Part shown: one piece after another, positions 15,568 to 25,620 of the stretch
How the letters are laid out: the number at the start of each line of letters is the position of its first letter
Position numbering within the stretch: the first letter of the stretch is position 1
IMG/VR virus record: IMGVR_UViG_3300047376_000758
Coordinates: 1 to 47,079 of that record
Source: a virus
Direction: 5' to 3' (one strand)
DNA: 47,079 nt
Translations under genes and position numbers: made by a program
The notes under the pieces: generated by a model
What the model was told of the DNA's origin: nothing
Database searches by the model: none
What the model saw: only the letters and a program-made list of their open reading frames with translations

Positions 15568-16743
15568 TTATTTATTTGGAGTTGGAGCTGCTTTACTACC
15601 TGAAATAACAACATCAGTTTCTCCAGGTCTAACATTTGATTCAACTATAAAATCAACATAAGCATCGTTTAACATTTGCTGTTTTGTTCCTTCTTGAGAC
15701 TTTTCCCAACTCGGAGCTTGTTTACTTATGAAACCTTCGTTTTTTAAATATTCCCATAATTCTTCCTCTTTAGGAGTAGACTTACTACCTGTTATGTTTT
15801 TAAAACCTTCAGCGAAGTTTCCATCAAAATATTGAATTAAAGTTTTTCTTGCTTTAACAGGATCTTGTATACTATACTGCTTTTTACCAACAAAAGTTAG
15901 AGGTTGTCCTTTAGCGTCAAACCCAGGATTTGTAGGATCTTCATCACCGGCTAATGGATTTTTTTGAGTACCCATACTTTGGCCTTTCATTGTTTTTTTA
16001 AACTCAGGTAAAAGACCTTTTGCTATAGATTGTCCAAATTCTATAGCTTGAGCTTCTAAATTAGGATTAATTTCTTTAAAACTTCCGCCGTTATTTTTTA
16101 AATCGTTTACATAATCACCTATGTATATAGCTTGCATTTCGTCTCCTCCAGCTCTACTTTTTCCTTTTAGCATGTACTTGCCATCTTCGTCTTTAGTTAA
16201 AAGAACATCAGATGTTCCATCTGTTATTCCATATCTAAATAAGTCATAATCTTCATCTTCTATTACTTCGCCTAACTCATTAGTCTTTTTTATTAATCTT
16301 CCTTCTTTTTTTGCTAAGTCGTAAGCTTCTAAATCTGCATCCATAGAACCTATCATAGCTGTTAAATCATTTAACTCACCAGTTAAATTATTATCTAACT
16401 TTTGAAACATAATCATGTCTTCAGGTGTTCCATCAGGACCATAAGCTTTCATATAAGCATCACTAATTAGTCTAGCATTGTTTTCTATTTCAGCCATTAT
16501 TTGCTCATCTAGATCTGGATTTACTTTAGCTATGTTTTTAGCTATATCTCTATACGCTTGAGACTTGTTTAAAGACTCTTTAGTAAGAATCTTAACACCA
16601 AGTTTTTTTGCTGCTTTAGCTTGTGTAGCTTTATCATACATTTTAGACGCCTTATCTGCTATAGATGTAAGATTTTTAGCAGCTTGCATTCCTCTAGGGT
16701 CTCTAATTAATCTAGGTGTGTATCTTGATCTTCTTGTTGCCAT
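15568..16743 (-). CDS. Probable internal virion (cargo) protein
   Basis: A 391-residue, mainly helical protein with a basic N-terminus (MATRRSRYTPRLIRDPRGMQ) and an Ala/Lys-rich first helix (ADKASKMYDKATQAKAAKKL). The centre holds acidic loops (DLFRYGITDGTSDVLLTKDE) and the end is unstructured (SGSKAAPTPNK). It is not recognised. Its position between the Gln/Ala-rich internal protein and the giant protein matches the second member of the three-protein internal core in T7-like and crAss-like podoviruses, so a packaged cargo or ejection protein is the best inference. Confidence 0.62.
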   Translation of the reverse strand: MATRRSRYTPRLIRDPRGMQAAKNLTSIADKASKMYDKATQAKAAKKLGVKILTKESLNKSQAYRDIAKNIAKVNPDLDEQIMAEIENNARLISDAYMKAYGPDGTPEDMIMFQKLDNNLTGELNDLTAMIGSMDADLEAYDLAKKEGRLIKKTNELGEVIEDEDYDLFRYGITDGTSDVLLTKDEDGKYMLKGKSRAGGDEMQAIYIGDYVNDLKNNGGSFKEINPNLEAQAIEFGQSIAKGLLPEFKKTMKGQSMGTQKNPLAGDEDPTNPGFDAKGQPLTFVGKKQYSIQDPVKARKTLIQYFDGNFAEGFKNITGSKSTPKEEELWEYLKNEGFISKQAPSWEKSQEGTKQQMLNDAYVDFIVESNVRPGETDVVISGSKAAPTPNK

Positions 16744-16754
16744 ATTTTATTTTT

Positions 16755-17519
16755 TTAACCTCCAAATAACCCAGAAATTTGAGCCATAGCATCTGGGTTA
16801 GACATAATGCTTTGTGCCATTTGCATAGTTCCTCCAACTCCAGCTTGTTGTGAAGCTTGTCTAGCAGTTAAAGCATCCATTTCTTGCTGCCTTAAATTAT
16901 CAGACTGAGCTCTAGCAAAATCAATATCATCAATAGACCTTTGTTCTTGCATGTTTTGTCTAATTTGTTCTCCTTGAGCAAAGAATCTTTGATTAGTAGC
17001 TTCTTGTTTTTGTATGTCAGCTGATATACCTTGTTTAGCTTTAGCAGCTTCTCTAGCTAGGGCAGTAGCACCACCAGCTCCAAAACCTCCAGCTTGCATA
17101 GCATCTAAAGTGTTAGCAAGTGATTGATCAACTTGTTGAGCTTGAAAGTCTGCCGCTTCAGTAGCTACAGCTAAATTAGCAAATGGATTTCTTATTTGTT
17201 GTCTATTAGCTAATAAACCTGCTATTTCTTCGTCTTTGGCTAGTCTTTCAGTTTCTAATTTTTCAGCTATTTTTTTTTGCTGTCTACCTTGTATAAGACC
17301 CATAACTAAAGGTGTAGCAGCAGCAGCCATTTGCATATAACCCATCATATTGCCGCTACCTCCACCAAGACCAGTAGAAGAGCTAGTATTAGTTGGTAAA
17401 GTTCGTAAAGTAGGTTGAGGATTTGATATACTTATAGGTTGAGCGCCTCTTGGTGGAAGTTGTTTTCTTAAAGTATTTCTTTTATTACTTCTATGATTAT
17501 TGTTATTTAATAAACCCAT
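16755..17519 (-). CDS. Gln/Ala-rich internal virion protein (T7 gp14-like by position)
   Basis: A 254-residue protein. A basic, Pro-rich N-terminus is followed by a Gly-rich hydrophobic stretch (GNMMGYMQMAAAATPLVMGL, about residues 56-76), a long Gln/Ala/Glu coiled coil, and a Met/Gly end (ISGLFGG). The central part (LANRQQIRNPFANLAVATEA, then DAMQAGGFGAGGATALAREA) is a pattern I know from internal virion proteins of marine podoviruses. It probably forms part of the ejected core that helps DNA cross the envelope. It is the first of three consecutive cargo-type genes after the tail proteins. Confidence 0.68.
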   Translation of the reverse strand: MGLLNNNNHRSNKRNTLRKQLPPRGAQPISISNPQPTLRTLPTNTSSSTGLGGGSGNMMGYMQMAAAATPLVMGLIQGRQQKKIAEKLETERLAKDEEIAGLLANRQQIRNPFANLAVATEAADFQAQQVDQSLANTLDAMQAGGFGAGGATALAREAAKAKQGISADIQKQEATNQRFFAQGEQIRQNMQEQRSIDDIDFARAQSDNLRQQEMDALTARQASQQAGVGGTMQMAQSIMSNPDAMAQISGLFGG

Positions 17520-17528
17520 ATTTTAATT

Positions 17529-19325
17529 TTAATAAGATGACATTACATATTCAGATCCTACGGCGAATAACTCTTTTGTTCCGCCAAAGTCTGTAGTTTC
17601 ATCTGTTGTTAATTTTAATGTAGTAAAATATCCTTTTATGCCGCTAGCTTCAGGACCTATTATTATTTCACCTGGTTGAGCAGTAGTAGCATTTATAACA
17701 TTTGCTACATATCTATTTTCTTTTAGATCAAAACCTGCTCTTTGAGGTGATCCATCTTCTATGTAAAGACCTTCATCATAGCTTTTTATTACAGCTGTTT
17801 GATCTTCATAAGTATTGTAACTTAAACCAGGAGCTTGTAGCGCTCCAGTTTGATCAGAGATCATGCTAGAAACTTCCCAACCGTTTGTGCCTTCATAGTT
17901 AACTGTTTTAAAAGTTTTAACGATGTTAGGTTGTACATTAAAAACAAACTCAATAGAAGATTTTACAGGATTATTACCGTAAAAACTATTTCTAAATACA
18001 TTTTCAGAGTTGTGAAGCCATAAGTTAGTTTGATCAGTCGTATAAAATCTGTTAAACAAACTTTTAGCATTGTAAGGTTTATAATCGTAGAAAGTAACCC
18101 AACCTAAAACCTTTTCATCAAATACTACAGTGTTGTAAGTTCCTTGTCTTTTTTGCAAGCTTACTAAGTAATTATCCGTATAATTATCATAAGCTCCAAT
18201 AATTGAGTCTTGTTCATAAGTAACAAAAGTAGCTTTAGGACTAGTTAAAGAGCTTATATCAATAGGGCATAAATCAGTTAATTGAACATCTCCTGTTGAT
18301 AAATCTACGTTTCTAACATAGCAGCCAGTATCTATACCGTTTATAAAAACAGCAGAACCTATAGGTATATCTGTAAAAGTAGCATTTCCTGGTTGGCTAA
18401 TTGTTATAAAAGGCTGACCAGGCGCTATAGGTTGATTACCAGCATAAGGCCAAGAAGGTGTCTGTGTGCCATCTAAATCTCTAGTAACGCTAGTCGTGTA
18501 AACATTGTCATCTATTTCAGCTAATTTGTCTCTAAAAAAATCAGCCATACCATAGCTACTAATTTCAGTTAATCCATTATCGGAAAGTCTTAATACTACA
18601 TTTCTATTTTTATCAGTAAAGTATTTTCTTCTACCAAATTTAGCAAATGAAAGAGGATTCCTACTAATACCATATTCACCTACAAATGGAATTATTTCCC
18701 CTATTACGAGATTTTGTGTGCCAACATTTGCACTTCTTCCTTCTGCTGTATATATAACGTTTTTGTTAACCATCGCTCTACTAACCTTGTTTTCTTGAAA
18801 TATTAACAACTTAGTATCTTCGCTATACAGCTTTTGTATAGAACCATATTGCTCAGGCGCTGCAAAAGTTATGCTCTGTGCTGAAGAAAAAACGTTAGTT
18901 TCGTTTACGTTTGTTTTAGAGTTAAATAAGCCAGAATATATAATATTATTTCTTCTAGTTACAGACGTATATTCATCATCTAGCAAATAAGCTTTAACAC
19001 CATAATCAGTGGAGTTACCATTAAAAGCGCCTTTTATTCTAGACTCTTCAATTATCCAGTTTAAAGAAGAGTGATTAGCAGTTGGAGACAAATTAATGTC
19101 AGGTCTATTATTAGGTAAAGGAGAAACATTTGAAGTTGTAGCATAATTTAAATATCTAGTAGAGTCACTTGTATTGTCATAGCTATAGTAAGGTAAACCT
19201 GGCCAGTTAGGTATTTTAGATATACTACCATACCCAGACGTAGGATACTGAGATTCTGTAAACTCGTTGTTAGTCTTTTTAGCCCAAAAAGAATTAAAAT
19301 ATGATACTTCTACGCTATATGCCAT
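17529..19325 (-). CDS. Tail hub/nozzle-associated protein
   Basis: A 598-residue beta-rich protein, Tyr/Asn/Ser-rich throughout, which suits an extracellular tail component. The segment RRKYFTDKNRNVVLRLSDNG and the following SSYGMADFFRDKLAEI recall beta-propeller or tail-tube B-type proteins that accompany T7 gp12/P22 gp10 homologs. Its start overlaps by one base the stop of the 1,332-residue tail protein, so the two are made together and probably assemble together. It lacks a signal sequence. The tail role is inferred from position and composition; the exact counterpart is unclear. Confidence 0.62.
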   Translation of the reverse strand: MAYSVEVSYFNSFWAKKTNNEFTESQYPTSGYGSISKIPNWPGLPYYSYDNTSDSTRYLNYATTSNVSPLPNNRPDINLSPTANHSSLNWIIEESRIKGAFNGNSTDYGVKAYLLDDEYTSVTRRNNIIYSGLFNSKTNVNETNVFSSAQSITFAAPEQYGSIQKLYSEDTKLLIFQENKVSRAMVNKNVIYTAEGRSANVGTQNLVIGEIIPFVGEYGISRNPLSFAKFGRRKYFTDKNRNVVLRLSDNGLTEISSYGMADFFRDKLAEIDDNVYTTSVTRDLDGTQTPSWPYAGNQPIAPGQPFITISQPGNATFTDIPIGSAVFINGIDTGCYVRNVDLSTGDVQLTDLCPIDISSLTSPKATFVTYEQDSIIGAYDNYTDNYLVSLQKRQGTYNTVVFDEKVLGWVTFYDYKPYNAKSLFNRFYTTDQTNLWLHNSENVFRNSFYGNNPVKSSIEFVFNVQPNIVKTFKTVNYEGTNGWEVSSMISDQTGALQAPGLSYNTYEDQTAVIKSYDEGLYIEDGSPQRAGFDLKENRYVANVINATTAQPGEIIIGPEASGIKGYFTTLKLTTDETTDFGGTKELFAVGSEYVMSSY

Positions 19326-22300
19326 TATCTATAAAGTTTTGTGTAAACAACAAATTGATTAGGTTGTGATGTTTTACCATCTTGAAAAGTTTCTTTAACA
19401 CCTATAGTTATTTTATGAACACTGTAATCGCCTCCATTTAAAAAGCCTTCTGCCCAAAATCTTCCATTGTTCTTTTCTCTTGCTGCGCCATGCCACTCAA
19501 AAGGAGGATATTGCTCATTTGCAAATAAATAATAACCAGAAGAAAAATTTAAAGAAGATAAACCGCTCCATATAGGATCATTAGCGTTAACATATTCTAC
19601 TTTCCAAGGATATTCTCTCCAAGTGTATCTTAGTCCTTGATCACCATATAAACCGCCAAAATCAACTTTTAAAGGCATTTGAGCACCATCAGCAACTATC
19701 CACTCTAAAAATGGATAAAGTTCGTTATGGTTTTTGTCGTACACTGCACATTCTAGTTTTTCTATATAAAGCTTAGAACCTTCATCAAAACCTATATAAC
19801 TACCATTATTCCAGCCAGTAGAACCAGGGTCAAACTTAGGATCTTCAGCAGTTGTAGCGCCAGGAACACTATATTGAGTAAAAAATCTTTCATTTCTACT
19901 TCTAACATTACTTATAGAAGTTGATGTAACTTCATAGTCTGTTGATATTCCAGACTTCTCAAACATAGGATATGTTTTAACATAGTCAACATTAGTTTGA
20001 CCAGCATCAGGCTCTTCACCGCCAATACTAAAAGCCCAGCCATCTCCATTCCAACCAGTGTCGTAAGGGGCATCTGCAGAAGGGTTTGGTGTTGATCCCA
20101 TAGTTGGAGCTGCATTACTAAAAAAGTTGTTTGCTTTTGAAACAGTAGTTGGTAATTCACCGTCTATTTCTAATTTAAAATTAAACTTTATCTCTTTATT
20201 ACCCCAATTACCAGGATTATCAGAGTTAAAGTATAAAAAAGAATTAATACCAATGCCTGTTTGGTTTAGCTTTATATTGTAAGTTTTAGGATTTGTAGAA
20301 GTATTTTCATACACTTGAAAGTAATCAGTAACATCTTGCGAGTTGCCAACAGCATCTATAGCTTCAACTGAATCTATTGAAATGCTGTAATTATTGTTAG
20401 CGTTTACGCTTCCGTTTTTTGTTACTATGTTTATATTGCTATTTAATAAAGATTTATCCACTGTAGTTCCATCATATAAAATACTTTCGTCTCCAGTAAA
20501 TGAAAAAGTAGTTAAATCAGAAGGCGCTGTATTACTAGCTTGAGTTCCTATTGCGGTATTTAATTCGCTTATTAAACCAGACGTAGTTGTTTCCCAGTAT
20601 AAATCTAAATTTGACTGAGTTGGTTTAGTTTCTGCAATTATTAAAGATTTAGAAAATTGAGCAAAGTCATTTACATCTGGAGTTGCTGAAGTTATATTAG
20701 AAACTTGTTGAGTGCTAAAAAAACCTACTCTATCTTTATTTTCACCGTTATCAACGTTAGCAACAAATGGATTATTATCTGATTTAACTAAAGGATCTGT
20801 AGTTCCTGGAACTAAAGTAGATGATGGATATTCATATCCTCCAGGGTACGATATAGAACTAGCAACACCTTTTTGAGTTGTCCATTTACCCATGTCTAAA
20901 AATGGTTGTATAGAAACAACTACTGCTTCTTGAACTGGTAGCTGAGTTTGTCTTGAGTTCCATCTATTAACATCTACTGTGCTAGCGTCTGCAGAGTTAC
21001 CAGAATAAGTGTAATTAGGTTGTACAACTCTAAAATACAAAGACTCTTTACTTCCATATATTCTATCAGTAGGACCAACATTAGTCATATCTCTTGGTAA
21101 CTTATTTATATTGTCACCATATAGAGATAAATTAGAAATATTCCATGTGTCACTGTAGCTTAATTTAGTTTCATTATCTTTATAAACAACATTACCAGAC
21201 ATACTGCCAGGTAAAAACATATTATAATACTCCTGCTGTTGCTGTTTTACAACAATCTTATAGCTATACCAACCTAAGTTTTTATATATAGCATTATACA
21301 AGCCAGGGTAATTGGTTGGGTTCCAAGTTTCTTTATCAGGTATTTTTTGATAAAAATCTACTTTTAACGAGTTTCCAAAAAAGTTTAAAACATCAGAAGC
21401 TCCAGAATTATCATAAGGAGCAAACACTGTAGATCTTTCTTTAGCGCCGGTTCCATAAACAGAAGTTTCATCAGCTAGCATAACTGTAGATTGCCTTCCG
21501 TATCTGTCAGAAAAAACAATACCAACTTGATAGTTTCTACCTTGTTTTAAAGTAGCATTGTAATACTCTTTAATTTTATTATTTACAGTGCTAGCTATAG
21601 GAGGATTAGTGTTTACGTTGAAATCAGGCGTAAAAGAACCATTTTTAACTGATGAAGTTACCTCATACCAAGGTCTAGAAGGCAAAGCATGGTTATCTAC
21701 GTAATTTCCGTACATTATTCTATTACCAGATGTTTCTTGAGACTGAGCTCTTACAGGTATTATGTCATTTACTCTAGTAACGTCTGACTCAGGAACTACC
21801 TTGTAAGGTTTTTTACCTTTATAAGTGTATATAAATTGATTTCTATTAAATATAGTAGCGCTTTGTGGAGCAACTAAATAATCTGTAGAACAACCGTCTT
21901 TAATTTTTACAGAGTCTAAAACATAAATATTATTATCTTTAGAGGATTTAAATAGTATTTCTATTTCGTCTATATGTAGTTGTCTTTGTAATTCTAAATT
22001 AACAGTTGGTGAAGTTGAATTTTCACTACCTGGATAATAAGGTAAATTAATTACTAAACCTATTTCACTAGCTCTGTTTTCCATAAAACCAAGCTCTGTA
22101 GTTCTAGTTGAGTTGTCTTCATCTCCAAAAGTAAAACTACCATATTGAGCAGGTACAAATACAGGTTGAGTAAATGGAGCCATTAAAGAGTACTCATTAT
22201 CTGTGTATTTAAATCTATAACTAAATCTTGGAAATTTATCTTTTAAAAATTCTCTATCACCATTAAATGTAGTATCGTATTCTGGATTTTTTAATTGAAA

Positions 22301-23323
22301 CACTATAACATCTCCTGGTGATGCCCATCCAGCTGGAACATCCACTTGAGTATCTACAGATGATTCGCTAGCAGCAACGTTAACTTCGTTTCCAACAACT
22401 GTGTTTATAAATAAGTCAACTCTTCCAGGTGCACTAGCATTTTTAACTCTAACTACTGGGCTTGTAGCTGAGCTTGATTTACTAAAAAAATTAGCTATAG
22501 AACTGTTAGAAGCACCTATGCCAGTCCAATTAGGTTTATCTACTGGAGGAAAGCCACTTGATAAAAAATTTAAAACATCTTTGCCACTAACTGTTTTTAT
22601 TTGGTCTAGTGGCGCGCTTAATGATATAGGAAGCCATTTTGTAGTTGTAGCTTTTACAGTAGAACTCCAATTACTACCATCTTTTTTCATTAAAGAAATA
22701 GAATTATAAGGATAGTATTTAGCTACTGATATTTGATCTTCATTATAATAATATGGGAGTGAACTGTTGCCAGGGGCTCTTTCTGAAGCTTTTTCAATGT
22801 TTATTTTTCTAGGCTGGTTTCTATTATCAGTCCAAAACATTAAATCTTCTACTATGTTAAAACCTAAAATAGGATGAGTTTTTGAAAAGTTTAAAAAACT
22901 ACCTTCTACAAGTATGGAAGATTCATATCTGTTTTCTTCAGGAATTTCTAAATTGCCATTATATTTTATTCTGGTTATATAACAATGAGAGTTAAACAAC
23001 TTAGCATGATTATCTAATTGTGTTTTTGATGCATCTGAAAAAGTAGTTAAAAACATGTATATAGAGCTACTATCTTCATGTGTAAACATGCCTATAATTT
23101 CTAAAGGTTTTTCATTAGGTGTTAAGCCTTGATTTAATTTATTTATAAATCCTGGTAACACACTAGCGTTTCCTTTGACATTTTCTAAAGCACCAACATC
23201 AGCGCCTTCAGATCTACTAACATTTATATTTCTACCTTCTCTATATTCGCCATTAGGAATCAGTCTAGCGTCTGAATCCCTATTCATTTTAGATTTTACA
23301 AATGTGTTTTTAACTTGAGCCAT
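19325..23323 (-). CDS. Large tail-tube / nozzle ('muzzle'-type) protein
   Basis: A 1,332-residue, mostly beta protein. Its N-terminus (NRDSDARLIPNGEYREGRNI followed by NVSRSEGADVGALENVKGN) is the typical opening of podovirus tail-tube B-like proteins, comparable to T7 gp12 (G.s.Qp...R...E..N......GL.kR) and to the crAss-like muzzle protein. Further repeats of Tyr/Asn/Ser-rich strands and a GRQSTVMLADE segment follow. It should form the distal tail or nozzle that holds the fibres. It is one base away from the connector gene upstream and overlaps the 598-residue gene downstream. Its length is well above that of T7 gp12 (about 790), similar to the larger crAss-like relatives. The role is inferred from position and N-terminal pattern. 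Confidence 0.7.
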   Translation of the reverse strand: MAQVKNTFVKSKMNRDSDARLIPNGEYREGRNINVSRSEGADVGALENVKGNASVLPGFINKLNQGLTPNEKPLEIIGMFTHEDSSSIYMFLTTFSDASKTQLDNHAKLFNSHCYITRIKYNGNLEIPEENRYESSILVEGSFLNFSKTHPILGFNIVEDLMFWTDNRNQPRKINIEKASERAPGNSSLPYYYNEDQISVAKYYPYNSISLMKKDGSNWSSTVKATTTKWLPISLSAPLDQIKTVSGKDVLNFLSSGFPPVDKPNWTGIGASNSSIANFFSKSSSATSPVVRVKNASAPGRVDLFINTVVGNEVNVAASESSVDTQVDVPAGWASPGDVIVFQLKNPEYDTTFNGDREFLKDKFPRFSYRFKYTDNEYSLMAPFTQPVFVPAQYGSFTFGDEDNSTRTTELGFMENRASEIGLVINLPYYPGSENSTSPTVNLELQRQLHIDEIEILFKSSKDNNIYVLDSVKIKDGCSTDYLVAPQSATIFNRNQFIYTYKGKKPYKVVPESDVTRVNDIIPVRAQSQETSGNRIMYGNYVDNHALPSRPWYEVTSSVKNGSFTPDFNVNTNPPIASTVNNKIKEYYNATLKQGRNYQVGIVFSDRYGRQSTVMLADETSVYGTGAKERSTVFAPYDNSGASDVLNFFGNSLKVDFYQKIPDKETWNPTNYPGLYNAIYKNLGWYSYKIVVKQQQQEYYNMFLPGSMSGNVVYKDNETKLSYSDTWNISNLSLYGDNINKLPRDMTNVGPTDRIYGSKESLYFRVVQPNYTYSGNSADASTVDVNRWNSRQTQLPVQEAVVVSIQPFLDMGKWTTQKGVASSISYPGGYEYPSSTLVPGTTDPLVKSDNNPFVANVDNGENKDRVGFFSTQQVSNITSATPDVNDFAQFSKSLIIAETKPTQSNLDLYWETTTSGLISELNTAIGTQASNTAPSDLTTFSFTGDESILYDGTTVDKSLLNSNINIVTKNGSVNANNNYSISIDSVEAIDAVGNSQDVTDYFQVYENTSTNPKTYNIKLNQTGIGINSFLYFNSDNPGNWGNKEIKFNFKLEIDGELPTTVSKANNFFSNAAPTMGSTPNPSADAPYDTGWNGDGWAFSIGGEEPDAGQTNVDYVKTYPMFEKSGISTDYEVTSTSISNVRSRNERFFTQYSVPGATTAEDPKFDPGSTGWNNGSYIGFDEGSKLYIEKLECAVYDKNHNELYPFLEWIVADGAQMPLKVDFGGLYGDQGLRYTWREYPWKVEYVNANDPIWSGLSSLNFSSGYYLFANEQYPPFEWHGAAREKNNGRFWAEGFLNGGDYSVHKITIGVKETFQDGKTSQPNQFVVYTKLYR

Positions 23324-23324
23324 A

Positions 23325-24491
23325 TTAGTGTTTAATCTGTTTAGATTTGTTTCTCATTATTCTAACTATTTGATCTAGTTTAATGTCTGACAGCCTTATT
23401 TTAGCATTTCTTAGCTGAGCTCTTCTATCTTTTTTAAATCTTTGAACAATGTATTCTTGGACTCCAGATCTCCCAGCTAATATAGAATAAGCTATATGCA
23501 TATACATTGCCTCCTCGGCCATCTTAGGCACCTTAGAATCAGTGTCGTAAGCTAAACCATCTGATATATATTCTAAAACAACTGTTCTACCGTTCATGTC
23601 GCTAGAAAAAGATATAGTACCTCTAGCTGGATTCATTGTAAAATAACCATTTACTTGAGTTGTTTCAGGTAAAGCTCCGTACCTCATGCCTAGTTGTTGT
23701 GGTCCAAACATATAACTGTCGCCGTAATAGTTTTCAACTCCATTTTGATAAGCATCAAAACCTCCACTTAATCTTCTTTGATTTAAATTATCCCAGTTTT
23801 TAGATGTTTCAGAAGTTCCTTGAGTATTTGAACCATATTGGTCTTGTATAAAATCTCCATTAACAGTTTGCAATGGTACGTCTGTAGGTTTTATAGTTAA
23901 ATTGTCAGATGGGTAAATAATATGTTTAATACCATAAGCATCGGTCCAAGATAATCTAACGTAATTAACGTAGTCTTGAGGTATTATCATAGATAGACTT
24001 GGAGTAATTGTAACTTCTTGAGATTTAATACTTTTTAAAGTATCATAACTAAACTCTTGTAAACCTCTTTTAGCGTGGAATATAACATCAGTTCTTTTGA
24101 CACTTGGTATTAGTTTACCTGTGCCAACATACGTAGCTATAAAAGTGTTTATAATATCATTAAGCTTAACATAAGAGTAACCTCCATAATTATTTTGTAC
24201 AGCAGCTATTTTTAAAGTTATTCTAGCTATAGCTGGTCCAGCAACAGCAACACTTACATCTAATGTTTTATTATTATTACTTAGCGATATAACACCTGCA
24301 GAGTATTCATTGTAAGTAGCTCCACCATCTACGCTTATTTCAAATATAAAATTAGCATCAGTAGAAGAAGAACTTAAAACTAGCTCAGTATTAAAAGTTG
24401 TTTCAAACGAGCTTTGAGTTGTGCTTGCTGCTATTAAAAATACCTTTTCGCCAGCGTAATATTCTTCGTTAGTTTCTGTAATTAGTCCCAT
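23325..24491 (-). CDS. Head-to-tail connector (tail tubular protein A / P22 gp4-like)
   Basis: A 388-residue protein. The N-terminal 90 residues are beta-rich with an Ig-like look (SFETTFNTELVLSSSSTDAN). The core, LNDIINTFIATYVGTGKLIP then TDVIFHAKRGLQEFSYDTLK, SMIIPQDYVNYVRLSWTDAY and later EEAMYMHIAYSILAGR, is the pattern of podovirus connector proteins that bind below the portal (T7 gp11, P22 gp4). It lies between another structural protein and the tail nozzle gene, as expected. The extra N-terminal beta domain could decorate the connector. The start at 24491 has no clear Shine-Dalgarno sequence. Confidence 0.72.
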   Translation of the reverse strand: MGLITETNEEYYAGEKVFLIAASTTQSSFETTFNTELVLSSSSTDANFIFEISVDGGATYNEYSAGVISLSNNNKTLDVSVAVAGPAIARITLKIAAVQNNYGGYSYVKLNDIINTFIATYVGTGKLIPSVKRTDVIFHAKRGLQEFSYDTLKSIKSQEVTITPSLSMIIPQDYVNYVRLSWTDAYGIKHIIYPSDNLTIKPTDVPLQTVNGDFIQDQYGSNTQGTSETSKNWDNLNQRRLSGGFDAYQNGVENYYGDSYMFGPQQLGMRYGALPETTQVNGYFTMNPARGTISFSSDMNGRTVVLEYISDGLAYDTDSKVPKMAEEAMYMHIAYSILAGRSGVQEYIVQRFKKDRRAQLRNAKIRLSDIKLDQIVRIMRNKSKQIKH

Positions 24492-24494
24492 TTA

Positions 24495-25562
24495 TTAACT
24501 TTTTTCGTTTTGATCTTCTGCCATAGCCATTTGCTGTGCTGACTGTATTATTTGTGGATCTCTTATAACTATACCTGAATATTTTAATATATTAAGTATT
24601 ACCTCTGTTTGATCTGTGTTATCTATTTCAAATTGAGTTGAACCAAAAGTTGTCCCACTGTATATACTGTTGCTAGCTAATGTAACAACGGCATTGGTTC
24701 CACCACCGCCTCCTCCACCTGCTTGAAATACTGTAGAATCAAATGTCAATGTATCGCCAGCTGCAAAACCAGTTCCAGATTCATCTACATTTAAACCTGT
24801 TATAATACCGTTTGAGTTCATTGTCATTGTAAACTTTAATCCAGTGCCATTACCTTCGTAAGTTATACCATTAGAAGATGTAGTTAAACCAGACCAAGAT
24901 ATAGTAGTTGGTTGACTAGATGTTGCTACAAAATTTGTAGTTAAAAAACTAAATAAAGCGTTGTTTACTATAGGTAATCCTGTTGAAACGTATACGTTGC
25001 TGTCATATATATATTGACCTAAAGCACCTACTGTATACCCAAATCTTACGTTACTAGGTTTTCTTATATATGTTACTGAAATATCTGATTGTATAGAACT
25101 AGGTTCTACATATAGCTTTGGAGATGGAGTAGTAGCTAACTTGTCTTCGTATGAATATACGGGGAATGATGTTGTTGGTTTTGTTAAAGGTGAAAGTTTT
25201 AAATATAATAAATCGTTTCTTTGGACTCTTTCAGCTTCTATTGATTGTTTATATATAACAGTTCCTAATCTATGAACATTAGTAGGCGTTGTAAAGAACT
25301 TATTTACGCCGTCCCAAGTGCAATCGCCTTGAGTTTTAAATATAGATATTTTATCATCTATGTTTTTTACTCTATCAGCATATTCTGTTTCATCTTGACG
25401 TACACGTAAATTTTGGTTCAAGTCTTCAAAATACTTTTCAAATATTTCTAACTGAACTTGTGTGCCTGTTTTATTAAATTCATCAGGAGTTATATAACCT
25501 CTTTGTTCCTTGTTTAATATTAATAAAACCGTTTTATAAACTTCATTTACGTTTATTGCCAT
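24495..25562 (-). CDS. Connector/ring-type structural protein
   Basis: I start at the ATG at 25562 (MAINVNEVYKTVLLILNKEQ), which follows a T-run and an A-rich leader. The frame is open to a GTG at 25601, but those 13 codons lie inside a terminator hairpin. The 355-residue protein begins with the helical pattern I know from podovirus collar proteins (NEVYK...LNKEQRGYITPDEFN...A...IFEKYF.DL). Its middle is beta-rich and Thr/Ser/Gly-rich, with a run of glycines around residue 280. It ends in a helix (IQSAQQMAMAEDQNEKS). Position next to the connector gene suggests a ring at the portal-tail junction. The exact role is inferred. Confidence 0.65.
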   Translation of the reverse strand: MAINVNEVYKTVLLILNKEQRGYITPDEFNKTGTQVQLEIFEKYFEDLNQNLRVRQDETEYADRVKNIDDKISIFKTQGDCTWDGVNKFFTTPTNVHRLGTVIYKQSIEAERVQRNDLLYLKLSPLTKPTTSFPVYSYEDKLATTPSPKLYVEPSSIQSDISVTYIRKPSNVRFGYTVGALGQYIYDSNVYVSTGLPIVNNALFSFLTTNFVATSSQPTTISWSGLTTSSNGITYEGNGTGLKFTMTMNSNGIITGLNVDESGTGFAAGDTLTFDSTVFQAGGGGGGGTNAVVTLASNSIYSGTTFGSTQFEIDNTDQTEVILNILKYSGIVIRDPQIIQSAQQMAMAEDQNEKS

Positions 25563-25574
25563 TTTAATATTTTT

Positions 25575-25602
25575 AAAAAAAAAAGGTGGCGATGAAACCA
25601 CC
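25575..25602 (-). terminator. Intrinsic terminator after the 266-residue gene
   Basis: On the minus strand GGTGG, an eight-base loop TTTCATCG and CCACC are followed by a run of ten T. The stem has five G-C-rich pairs and lies between the 266-residue gene and the following start, so read-through is needed for all downstream tail genes. It also shows that the true start of the next gene is the ATG at 25562. Confidence 0.72.
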
Positions 25603-25620
25603 CTTAATTATAATCACTTG

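Noticed and set aside
15555-15644. Upstream start of the giant protein at 15644
   Set aside because: It would overlap the preceding gene by 77 bases; the ATG at 15554 follows an AT-rich leader and begins the acidic helical sequence.
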